This document shows, piece by piece, positions 7,674 through 15,300 of a stretch of DNA of 21,372 nt. Made by a program: the position numbers and the translations under genes. The DNA lies in IMG/VR virus record IMGVR_UViG_3300042558_003177, positions 1-21,372 of that record; one strand, written 5' to 3'. Positions within the stretch are counted from its first letter, which is position 1. Each line of letters starts with the position of its first letter. A model generated the notes under the pieces. That model did not search any database. It saw nothing but the letters and a program-made list of their open reading frames with translations, and had not been told where the DNA came from. This DNA is from a virus.

Positions 7674-7701
7674 AAAATGTGGTCAGAAATGGCCACATTT
7701 T
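7674..7701 (+). terminator. Intrinsic terminator after the sheath gene
   Basis: An 11-base-pair stem (7674-7684 with 7691-7701, one G-T pair) around the loop AGAAAT. The right arm ends in a T run. It lies 4 bases after the sheath stop and 5 bases before the next late promoter, so sheath and tube genes appear to be separate units, which would allow independent dosage. Confidence 0.78.
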
Positions 7702-7706
7702 TAAAA

Positions 7707-7714
7707 GATAAATA
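7707..7714 (+). promoter_or_regulatory. Late promoter octamer for the tail tube gene
   Basis: GATAAATA directly after the sheath terminator; expected start near 7720, just ahead of the ribosome-binding site AGGAG (7721-7725) and the ATG at 7733. Confidence 0.72.
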
Positions 7715-7732
7715 GAATATAGGAGATATAAA

Positions 7733-8383
7733 ATGGCATTTAGTTCAATTTCGAGAATGACAGTTCCAGCACCTGGATCAGATGGGTCATTGAATGCACA
7801 AGGCTTGTTAATGCCAAAATTATCATATAGATTTAGAATCTTATTTGATAATTTCGGCGTCAGTCAGCCAACAACAGAAATAACAAAACAAGTAGTTGAC
7901 TTTACTCGTCCAAACGTATCGTTTGGTGAAATACCAATTGAAATTTATAACAGTAGATATTATCTAGCTGGTAAACCAACTTGGGAACCAGTTACTGTTA
8001 ACATTCGTGATGACGCTAGTGGTGAAGTTGCTAAATTAGTTGGAGAACAGATTCAGAAACAATTTGATTTCAGTGAACAAGCTTCGGCTGCAGCTGGCAT
8101 TGATTATAAGTTTCAGTTACGTTGTGACATCTTAGACGGTGGTAATGGAGCATTTGCCCCAACTGTATTAGAATGTTGGGAAATGTACGGTTGTTACATT
8201 GTTAGTGCAAATTATAATACAGTAGCATATAGTACAAATGATCCACTTATGATTGGTTTGTCAATTCGTTTTGATAATGCAGTACAATCACCAACAGAAA
8301 ATGCACCAAGTATTCGTGGTATTGGTACAAATATTGGTCGTACTATTGGAAACAGTGTAAGTGGTATTGGTCAAACAGGTTAA
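7733..8383 (+). CDS. 19: Tail tube protein gp19-like
   Basis: A 216-residue tube subunit; stacked hexamers form the rigid inner tube through which DNA passes. Family signs are the N-terminal segment with LSYRFRILFDNFGVSQP (about residues 30-46), VVDFTRPNVSFGEIPIEIYN (near 60-80) and TWEPVTVNIRDDASGEV (near 86-102), plus the LECWEMYGCYIVSANYNTVAYS stretch near 145-165. T4 gp19 is 163 aa; the extra length is a short N-terminal extension and a Gly/Ser/Asn-rich tail (PSIRGIGTNIGRTIGNSVSG). Its place directly after the sheath gene matches T4 order (18, 19). The start has a good AGGAG at 7-base spacing. Confidence 0.88.
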   Translation: MAFSSISRMTVPAPGSDGSLNAQGLLMPKLSYRFRILFDNFGVSQPTTEITKQVVDFTRPNVSFGEIPIEIYNSRYYLAGKPTWEPVTVNIRDDASGEVAKLVGEQIQKQFDFSEQASAAAGIDYKFQLRCDILDGGNGAFAPTVLECWEMYGCYIVSANYNTVAYSTNDPLMIGLSIRFDNAVQSPTENAPSIRGIGTNIGRTIGNSVSGIGQTG

Positions 8384-8393
8384 TTAAAATACT

Positions 8394-9551
8394 ATGGCTG
8401 GAATGTTTCAAGAGTTTCTTCAAGGTGCCGAGAGTGGATTCTTCGGCACTGATTATTTGCGTGATTATAAACATGCAAGTAAAACTTTCAGACCAAATGC
8501 TTATGCAAATTCACCTAAGTTTAAATGGTTATTTCATGTATACTTTGATATCAACAAAACTCTAATTACACAACAACCTAATATTTTTCCAGATGATGCT
8601 ACGCCAGGATTACTAGTAAAAAGCATTTCATTGCCTAAATTTTCTATTAGTTTAGCTGAAATGAATCAATATAATCGTAGACGTTATGTTCAAACTAAAT
8701 TAACTTATGATCCAATTCAAGTGGCATTTCATGATGATAATGCTGGTGCTATTAGATCAATGTGGTATAATTATTTTAGTTATTACTATAATGATCCAAA
8801 TAATCCAATTGGAGCCACTGCAAGTCAAGCATCTGCCATGCTAAATAAAAGAAATCAATATACTCCGGATATTAGTAGTGATGTAAACTGGGGATATCGT
8901 GGAGAACCGGCAAATACATCAACTTCAAGTGCCATAGGAATTGCAAAAGCTCCATTCTTTAAATCAATAAAAATTTATGGATTTAATCAACATAATTTTG
9001 CACTGTATGAATTGATTAATCCAATCATTGAAAAATTTGATCATGATACATATGATTATTATCAAACTAGTGGAATCATGGAAAATCGCATGACTATTAA
9101 ATATGAAACTGTCAAGTATCAACAGGGTGCATTAAATGGTCAAAATCCAAGTGCTGTAGTTGCTGGGTTTGGATCTGAGGCAAATTATGATAGAAATCTT
9201 AGTCCAATTGCAAGACCTGGAAGTAATAGAACTATTCTTGGTCAGGGTGGACTTCTTGATGCTGGTGTTGGTGTATTAGAAGATTTGAAAAATGGTAACA
9301 TTCTGGGTGCCATTCAGAAGGGTGGTACATTAGCCAATACATTTAAAAACCCACAATCTATATTTCAAACTGCTAAAGCTGAACTTATTAGCGGACTATT
9401 TAACGCTACTCAAAACCCACAAACTGCCAGAAATATTTTCAATTTCCCAAGTACAAGTTCAACTAACGGCCCAACCGCTCAGTCAGTATCTAATCAAAAC
9501 TTTAATAATCCAAATAATCAAGAATTTATTGATCAAGGACAGTTTCTTTGA
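8394..9551 (+). CDS. Tail tube-fold structural protein, possibly baseplate-tube initiator (gp54-like)
   Basis: A 385-residue virion protein starting 10 bases after the tube gene, with no Shine-Dalgarno, so probably translationally coupled. It carries tube-like features: KFKWLFHVYFDINKTL near residues 44-58, LLVKSISLPKFSISLAEMNQ near 72-92 and YNRRRYVQTKLTYDPIQVAF near 94-113. These parallel the 'structured strand, then F/P motif, then DNF/HDD' pattern of gp19 and of the related tube initiator gp54. The HDDNAGAIRSMWYNYFSYYY stretch (near 114-133) is characteristic of homologues I remember from marine T4-like phages. The last ~60 residues are Asn/Gln/Ser-rich and probably disordered. gp54 of T4 is 320 aa. 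A second tube paralogue is the alternative; the exact role is inferred. Confidence 0.65.
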   Translation: MAGMFQEFLQGAESGFFGTDYLRDYKHASKTFRPNAYANSPKFKWLFHVYFDINKTLITQQPNIFPDDATPGLLVKSISLPKFSISLAEMNQYNRRRYVQTKLTYDPIQVAFHDDNAGAIRSMWYNYFSYYYNDPNNPIGATASQASAMLNKRNQYTPDISSDVNWGYRGEPANTSTSSAIGIAKAPFFKSIKIYGFNQHNFALYELINPIIEKFDHDTYDYYQTSGIMENRMTIKYETVKYQQGALNGQNPSAVVAGFGSEANYDRNLSPIARPGSNRTILGQGGLLDAGVGVLEDLKNGNILGAIQKGGTLANTFKNPQSIFQTAKAELISGLFNATQNPQTARNIFNFPSTSSTNGPTAQSVSNQNFNNPNNQEFIDQGQFL

Positions 9552-9554
9552 TAG

Positions 9555-9577
9555 TATTGTATTGACTAAATACAATA
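9555..9577 (+). other. Hairpin overlapping a promoter upstream of the 111-aa gene
   Basis: A perfect 9-base-pair inverted repeat, 9555-9563 with 9569-9577, loop GACTA. It contains the late-type element CTAAATA (9566-9572). The same bases also give TTGATA (9548-9553), 17 bases, TACAAT (9571-9576), a plausible sigma70 match. The ribosome-binding site (GGGAG, 9579-9583) lies just outside the stem. No T-tract follows, so it is not a standard terminator. Confidence 0.5.
9566..9572 (+). promoter_or_regulatory. Late promoter-like element for the 111-aa gene
   Basis: CTAAATA, differing from the GATAAATA of neighbouring genes, 17 bases before the ATG at 9590. Expected start near 9578, leaving GGGAG at the extreme 5' end of the message. 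Confidence 0.5.
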
Positions 9578-9589
9578 TGGGAGAAACAC

Positions 9590-9925
9590 ATGGCCGTAGA
9601 TACCACTGTCAAAATATTTGATCAATTTTACAATTTAGATTTAGTTGTCAATGCAGATCAATATGAAATTGTATATTCATTTTTCAAAGGATATACTAGT
9701 AGTATTGCCACCGCTCAATCTTTTACAACAACATTATTTTTAATTGCCAATCAAACACAATCAAATGTATTAGAACTATTACAAACATTTGAAGGTAGTG
9801 ATAAATTAAAAGTCAGTTTAACTATGGCTTATTATCTCAATAGTGTAAGTAACAAAACAGTTATGTTTGGAGTTAATAATGTTCTTGTTCCAAATAACAC
9901 AGTACAACGAAACATTCTTCAATAA
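9590..9925 (+). CDS. Small conserved phage protein, 111 aa, unknown function
   Basis: Function not known to me. The protein is mostly helical in appearance with several aromatic residues (DQFYNLDLVVNADQYEIVY, then FFKGYTSSIATAQSFTTTLF) and ends in NNVLVPNNTVQRNILQ. It resembles, from memory, a small conserved protein found near tail and head-completion genes of T4-like marine phages, but I cannot name it with confidence. GGGAG at 9579-9583 sets the start at 9590. The gene lies 2 bases before gp4 and likely shares its transcript. No signal peptide, no membrane segment, no cysteines. A structural or assembly role is inferred only from position. Confidence 0.7.
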   Translation: MAVDTTVKIFDQFYNLDLVVNADQYEIVYSFFKGYTSSIATAQSFTTTLFLIANQTQSNVLELLQTFEGSDKLKVSLTMAYYLNSVSNKTVMFGVNNVLVPNNTVQRNILQ

Positions 9926-9927
9926 TC

Positions 9928-10359
9928 ATGTCTAAATATGCTCAAGGGTTTTTCGTTCCTAAAAATCCAAAAAAATACGTAGGTACTGGAAATATCAGAT
10001 ATCGTAGTGGTTGGGAACTTACATTTATGATGTTTTGTGACAATAATGATAAAGTACTTCAATGGGCTAGTGAAAGTATACAAATACCATATAGAAATCC
10101 ATTAACTGGAAAACAAACAATATATGTTCCTGACTTTATGGTAGTTTATCAAAGTAAAGGCAAAAAAGTTGCCGAAATGATAGAGATCAAACCTAAGAAA
10201 CAAACTATGATAACTGAAAAAGTTAAAAGTGCCAGAGATCGCGCCGCTGTAGCAGTTAATCATGCTAAGTGGGCGGCAGCTAATGCATGGTGTGCTAGAG
10301 CTGGTATTAAGTTTAGAGTGGTAACTGAAGATGATATCTTTTATTCGGGTCGTAGATAA
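9928..10359 (+). CDS. 4: Head completion protein/nuclease gp4-like
   Basis: A 143-residue homologue of T4 gp4 (150 aa), needed for head completion and carrying a nuclease fold related to TnsA-type endonucleases. The PD-(D/E)xK elements are visible: E30 in RYRSGWELTFM, D69 in IYVPDFMVVY, and E86-x-K88 in EIKPKKQ. YRSGWE and VPDF are typical of the family. It starts 2 bases after the upstream stop with no Shine-Dalgarno, so translation is probably coupled. The three catalytic-position residues are intact, so an active enzyme is expected. Confidence 0.85.
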   Translation: MSKYAQGFFVPKNPKKYVGTGNIRYRSGWELTFMMFCDNNDKVLQWASESIQIPYRNPLTGKQTIYVPDFMVVYQSKGKKVAEMIEIKPKKQTMITEKVKSARDRAAVAVNHAKWAAANAWCARAGIKFRVVTEDDIFYSGRR

Positions 10360-10366
10360 CTAAATA
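10360..10366 (+). promoter_or_regulatory. Late promoter-like element for small terminase
   Basis: CTAAATA, starting right after the gp4 stop, followed by TATTACT and the ATG at 10374. The 7-base gap from element to ATG equals that at gp14, so a transcript from here would also be leaderless or nearly so. Confidence 0.5.
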
Positions 10367-10373
10367 TATTACT

Positions 10374-10898
10374 ATGACAAAAAAATTGGAAGAACTATTT
10401 GGTCTTGATGATGAAGATATTATTGAGATTCAAGAAATTGAAGAACAACAGCCATCAACTGAATTAATCACTAGAGAGACATTGGCTACTATTGAAAAAG
10501 TAGAAAATGCATTACCTCAAGTTCGTGATTTAGAAACATCAGACAAAGAGATGGATGAGTTAGCTGGTTTAGCTAAAGAAGCATTTAATAACTTAATGGA
10601 TCTTGGAATGCAAGTAGATTCTAGATTTTCAGCAGAGATATTTAACAGTGCCAGTAGTATGTTAGGTCATGCTATTACGGCAAAAACTGCAAAAGTTAAT
10701 AAAAAATTAAGAATGATTGATTTACAGTTGAAAAAAGCAGAATTAGAAAGAAAACTAAGTGTTCAATCAATGAAAGAAAATGGCTCAAGTGGTGAAAAAA
10801 CTGACTTGGGTACTGGTAGTATTATGAATAGAGATGAACTTATCAAGATGATTCTCAGTAATAATGATGCTAATAATCCAGACAAAAATGATAAATAA
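10374..10898 (+). CDS. 16: Terminase small subunit gp16-like
   Basis: A 174-residue protein close in size to T4 gp16 (164 aa), which recognises concatemeric phage DNA and stimulates the gp17 packaging motor. The N-terminal ~50 residues are acidic (LEELFGLDDEDIIEIQEIEE). The core matches the family: DKEMDELAGLAKEAFNNLMD near residues 57-76, FNSASSMLGHAITAKTAKVN near 90-109, then KKLRMIDLQLKKAELERKL as a coiled coil, and a C-terminal MNRDELIKMILSNN motif. There is no Shine-Dalgarno. In T4, gene 17 (large terminase) follows; here an endonuclease gene follows and gp17 is not in the window. Confidence 0.82.
   Translation: MTKKLEELFGLDDEDIIEIQEIEEQQPSTELITRETLATIEKVENALPQVRDLETSDKEMDELAGLAKEAFNNLMDLGMQVDSRFSAEIFNSASSMLGHAITAKTAKVNKKLRMIDLQLKKAELERKLSVQSMKENGSSGEKTDLGTGSIMNRDELIKMILSNNDANNPDKNDK
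10890..10897 (+). promoter_or_regulatory. Late promoter octamer for the GIY-YIG gene
   Basis: GATAAATA overlapping the last codons and stop of small terminase. Expected start near 10903, inside the 5' arm of the following inverted repeat, 55 bases before the ATG at 10958. Confidence 0.6.
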
Positions 10899-10900
10899 AT

Positions 10901-10930
10901 GTGAGTCACGGAACGCCAATTCCCACTCAC
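10901..10930 (+). other. Stem-loop in the leader of the GIY-YIG gene
   Basis: GTGAGT (10901-10906) pairs with ACTCAC (10925-10930), and an inner GGAA/TTCC (10910-10913 with 10920-10923) extends it. It has no T-tract, so it is unlikely to be a terminator. The ribosome-binding site (AAGGA, 10944-10948) lies outside the stem. Full folding needs a read-through transcript, since a late transcript would start inside the left arm. Confidence 0.45.
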
Positions 10931-10957
10931 TCTAACAGTTTATAAGGAACTATCAGC

Positions 10958-11665
10958 ATGACTATTTATTATCTATACATCAAGACTCACGAAAATACTG
11001 GTCTTAAATACCTAGGTCAAACATCAAAAAAAGACCCGTTCAAATATAAAGGGTCAGGAGTTGATTGGAAACTTCATCTCAAAAATCACGGATCAAATCA
11101 TCATACTGAAATACTATTAGAAACCACTAATAAAGAAGAACGTAATTGGTGGGGAAGATATTACAGCAAATTATACAACATTATCAATGCACAAGATGAT
11201 TTTGGCAATAAAATATGGGCAAACAAAATTCCTGAAACTGGAGGTGGTGGAGGCTCTAGGTTTGGTCCAAATCCAAAAATTAGTGAGTTCATGAAAACCC
11301 ATCATTCAACAATGTCAGATATTAAAAAGAAAGAATGGATTGACAATATATCAAAATCTAAGATTGGAAAGAATCAGCCAAATATTAGTCTATCTAAACT
11401 AGGAAAAAAACAACCAATCAGAAGTAAATTAATGAAAGGAAAACAATCTCCGTGGCTGATTGGACGAAGAAATGGAGAAACGTATACTAATAATAACCCA
11501 AATAGTAAATATAATATTATATATACTTGGGAAAACATATTAACTGGAGAAATCATTAAAATGAAACGACATGAATTTCAGAAAAAATTTAATATTCTTC
11601 CATCTAGCGTGTCAAATTTAATATCAAAACTTAGCAATAGTGCTGGTGGATGGAAGATAGTATAA
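10958..11665 (+). CDS. GIY-YIG homing-type endonuclease
   Basis: A 235-residue free-standing endonuclease of the T4 Seg type. The catalytic domain is at the N-terminus: YYLY at residues 4-7 and GLKYLGQT at 15-22 are the GIY and YIG strands, followed by DPFKYKGSG and WKLHLKNHG, and an EERNWWGRYY helix (near 59-68) with the conserved Glu. The middle (about 125-170) has repeated Lys/Ser/Gly/Pro motifs (SKSKIGKNQPN, SKLGKKQP, MKGKQSP) typical of NUMOD3 DNA-binding modules. The C-terminus with MKRHEFQKKFNILPSSVSNL looks like a helix-turn-helix (NUMOD1-like) unit. The frame is intact. AAGGA at 10944-10948 supports the start. It sits directly after small terminase and is probably a mobile intruder that cuts and copies itself into related genomes. 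Confidence 0.85.
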   Translation: MTIYYLYIKTHENTGLKYLGQTSKKDPFKYKGSGVDWKLHLKNHGSNHHTEILLETTNKEERNWWGRYYSKLYNIINAQDDFGNKIWANKIPETGGGGGSRFGPNPKISEFMKTHHSTMSDIKKKEWIDNISKSKIGKNQPNISLSKLGKKQPIRSKLMKGKQSPWLIGRRNGETYTNNNPNSKYNIIYTWENILTGEIIKMKRHEFQKKFNILPSSVSNLISKLSNSAGGWKIV

Positions 11666-11677
11666 ACTAATCTAAAT

Positions 11678-11685
11678 GATAAATA
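11678..11685 (+). promoter_or_regulatory. Late promoter octamer for the 205-aa gene
   Basis: GATAAATA followed by AGTAA and the leader TAGATATAGGA, also found before the gene at 17450 (17431-17441). ATAGG (11696-11700) serves as the ribosome-binding site for the ATG at 11710. Confidence 0.68.
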
Positions 11686-11709
11686 AGTAATAGATATAGG
11701 AATTAATAT

Positions 11710-12327
11710 ATGAAACTTCATTCATTTCGTAAGTATTTGGCAGAGAGCGTCAGAACTTATCACTATAAAATTAAAATCGCTGGTCAACCACCTAAAAATT
11801 GGTTGGATATGTTTTGCTATAATCTATCAAAATTTGACCCAGTTAAAATTAGTGATCCAAAAACTACTCCTATTCAGAAAGATCCATATGGATTCCCAGA
11901 CTTAGAAAATCAAGCAATTACAATGATTGATGTTGAATTTAGATATCCAGCCATTGAACCAATGATTAAACAAGTTGCTCGGTTATTAAATTATGATGAA
12001 AATTTAGTTAGAATGGTTCAAGCTGATTATGATGATAGTATTAATCATGAAGCAGAACAATATGCAAATCAAGCTTCACATAGTCCAGTTCTAACTCATG
12101 AAGAATTAGAAGACAATGGTAAAGAAGCTAATAAAGCATATGGTGAACAATATATGTCTAATATATTCAAAGATTACAAGGCTGATAAAATTAAAATGGC
12201 TGGTCCACAAACCAAGCCGGCTGTAGACTCACGTAAATTTCCAGGAAATCAAAAGAGTCCTATGACAAAAGTACAAAGACAGCCTAAGCCACAAACCGGT
12301 GCCAGTCAAGGCACAAAATTCAAATAA
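11710..12327 (+). CDS. Virion protein with internal-protein-like N-terminus, 205 aa
   Basis: No assigned function. The N-terminus, MKLHSFRKYLAES, resembles the propeptides of T4 internal head proteins IPI-IPIII (MKTYQEFIAEA), which direct the protein into the prohead and are removed by protease gp21 after an (L/I)-x-E site. Here the site would be L10-A11-E12 before S13. After it come a beta-type segment (YHYKIKIAG, VEFRYP) and a TPIQKDPYGFPDL stretch, a combination I associate with structural proteins of marine T4-like phages. The last ~50 residues are Lys/Pro/Gln-rich and probably disordered. Packaging in the head is inferred from the N-terminus; a general virion role is better supported. 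The following gene begins 22 bases later without a promoter, so the two are probably co-transcribed. Confidence 0.65.
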   Translation: MKLHSFRKYLAESVRTYHYKIKIAGQPPKNWLDMFCYNLSKFDPVKISDPKTTPIQKDPYGFPDLENQAITMIDVEFRYPAIEPMIKQVARLLNYDENLVRMVQADYDDSINHEAEQYANQASHSPVLTHEELEDNGKEANKAYGEQYMSNIFKDYKADKIKMAGPQTKPAVDSRKFPGNQKSPMTKVQRQPKPQTGASQGTKFK

Positions 12328-12348
12328 TTCAAAAGTCAAGGAAAAAAC

Positions 12349-15300
12349 ATGGATATCAAATCACTATGGCAAAAATTAGATCAGATCGCTGAAGCAACTG
12401 ATCCTATCCCAGTTACAAAAGGACATTTTGCCGATAAAAAAGGTCAACCTAAGCCTTATCCAGCATTAAAAAACACTTCAACAGGTAAAGTTCGCGCTCA
12501 CCCTAATGATCCCGACCCGGGTGTCACAGAAGGCATGCTGACCCACAGAGATTTTGAGAAACCGGACGACGCGGACGTCATGAAGATGGCCAAGCTGGCA
12601 GCTCGGGGATTATTGACTTATGCTGCCAAGACCAAAATGAATCCAGCCAACTTGCTTAAAAAAGACTACTATGCTCTGGCGGCAATGTTAGAAAAAGTAA
12701 ATCCAAGTTTGTATGCCACCATCGACGGTCAGTTGAGCGATAATGATTATAATTGGCTTTATTTCAAAGCCGCTGATTTGGCCGCCAATGCGGCGGCCAA
12801 ACAAGGTGTGTCGGAAGCCGAACAGACTATGAGTCGCGCTGCCAAAGGTAATGAAAAGTATGGTAAAGAAGGCATGCAGGCACTGGCCAAAGCAGGTCGT
12901 GAAGGTAAAGATTTAGATCCAGTTAGAGCTAAGTATAACAAGTATGATGAAGCGGTTGCGGAAGACGCTCCAGAATTAAAAAATGTCAAACACTTTGCTA
13001 AGCCTGGTGGTTATGGTCGTAAAATTGATAAAGATGATGAAAGTGGTGATGCATTTCATAGTTCAGATATTGATGATACTGATGATGCACCAGCAGCAAA
13101 AGCACCAGTAAAACGTGGTCGTGGACGTCCAATGAAGGGCGGAGATAGCGAAACTGGTATTACTAAGAAGTATGATACTGATACACTTTCCAGTTGGATC
13201 ATTGGTAACAAACCAAAAAATATTGATAAGATCGGTAAAGTATCTCATGTAAACAGATTGAAAGAATACATGGAAATGGTTGAGCGTAAGACCATTGTAG
13301 AAGGTTATATTGCTGAAGGTAGAATGAGTGAATTGTCTATGATTGTTGATGATATTATTGATGGTCGTTTAGACATTTATGACATTATATCAGGTAAATT
13401 TATTCCAACTAGTGATTTAGAAGATTTTGTTCAACAAACATTGATAAAATCATATGAAGAAACGGCACGCGATCATAATTTAGAATTAGATGATAATGTT
13501 GATGAAATTATTGGAATAATGTATAATGATATTCATGACATTATGTCTAACGCTTTAAATAAAGGTATTGATGAGCAAGCTCAACCAATGCCAGCACAAG
13601 CCGCAGCACAACAAGCAGGACAACAAGCGGGGCAACAAACTCAACAACAACTACCAGTTCTTGCTGGAGGTAAACCTGTTGGTTCAGCACCAACCGCTCA
13701 AGCTGTTCAAGCTGCCACTCCAATGGTAAATGATATTCTTAATAAAAAACAAGCTCTTGGAAAAATGGGAGTTTCAGTAACGGCACTAGAAGAATCATTG
13801 GCTGATACAATGAATAGATTTTCTTCAATACTAAATGAATCAAAAAGTAGTCGTACTGTAGGTCGTCGTACTTTATCAGAAAGTAAAACACCACAGTTAG
13901 TTTTAGAAGGTACATTAGAAGAAATTATTGCCGTTCATCCACATGAGCACAAAATGTATCAACAAGGATGGGGACTTGATCCACATTTATATGATGCATT
14001 GTGTGATCATTATCATAAAGAGGGTCGTATTCCTCGTAGTGTTTGGCATGGTTCATCAGAAGATTTACGTAAATGTGTAGAAGAATGTTACATGCAAGAT
14101 ACACAATCTTTAATGGGTGAAGAAGTTAAAGAAGATGAGCAACTTAATGAGTTCTTGCCTTTGGCTGGAGCAATTGCAGGTAGAGCACTTGTTGGAGGTG
14201 CTGGGGCTGCAGGAAGAGTCGCGGGCAGCTTACTAGGTAGAGCAGCGGGCAACGCAGCAGAAGACTTTTTTGCTGGAGATGAAGAAGATGATCTGGAAGA
14301 AGGCGTTAACTATACAGATGAGTTACGTGATAAAATAGAATGGTTAATGACAACTTATCATATGCGTAGCGGAGAAGCCGAAGAAACTGCATATTATGAT
14401 GATAACCCAGAAACATGGAAAGGCAGTCCATGGGAAAATGAATACGGTATGAAAGAAGGATTTGTTGGTGGTGCATTGGGCGGTATTGCGGGTGCAGCAT
14501 TAACAAAATCTCCAAGTGGTGCCATTGCTGGTGCAAAATTAGGTAGTGGTATTCAAGATAGTTTTGGTAAAAAAAATCCATTTGAAAATGAAGAAATGGA
14601 TATTAGAAGACATGCAATGAACAGACTCATTGATGAATTAGATGAATCTACTTACGGGACTCTAAAAAAAGATATGAGTGAATCTAAAAAACCAAGTGCT
14701 GGTATGACAAAAGATGAAAAATCTTCTCTTGTAAAGAAAGCAAAATCAGGAAAAGATATTGGTAAACCTGGTAAAGGATTTGACAAATTAGCCAAGAAAG
14801 CTGGTGAGAAATATGGTAGTACTGAAAAAGGTAAGAAAGTAGCCGCAGCCGCAATGTGGAAAAATGCAGCTCCAACTAATGAAGGTGAAGAACAATTAGA
14901 TGAGTTGTCACCCGAAACTCTCAAATCATATGTCAAGAAAGCTGCTCCTGAAGTTGCACACAGAGCTCGTGTTGACTCTCAAATAGCATCGGACGACGAA
15001 CTCACAATGGCAAAAACCGGAAAGAAAACCGCGCGTGTAGTAGGTTCTGAAAACAGAACAAAAAGACGAGTGGCTGGGATCAAACAAGCTGTTGATAAGA
15101 TGACAAACGAAGCAACAGACGATGACTACGATCAAGCCGCAATTCTCGGGGGCAAACGTGGTCGTGATGCTCGTGACAATCCTTCAAAAGCAGTAGCAGC
15201 AGCTAAACGTAGTCCAGCCGCTCAAGATGCACGTGCTAAACTTGACAAAGTACGTCAGTCTGAAATCAAAGTAAAAGAATCAGCAAAACCAGACTTCTTA

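Noticed and set aside
8384-8391. TTAAAATA before the 385-aa gene as a late promoter
   Set aside because: One mismatch in the core and only 2 bases from the ATG; transcription would start inside the gene. Coupling to the tube gene is simpler.
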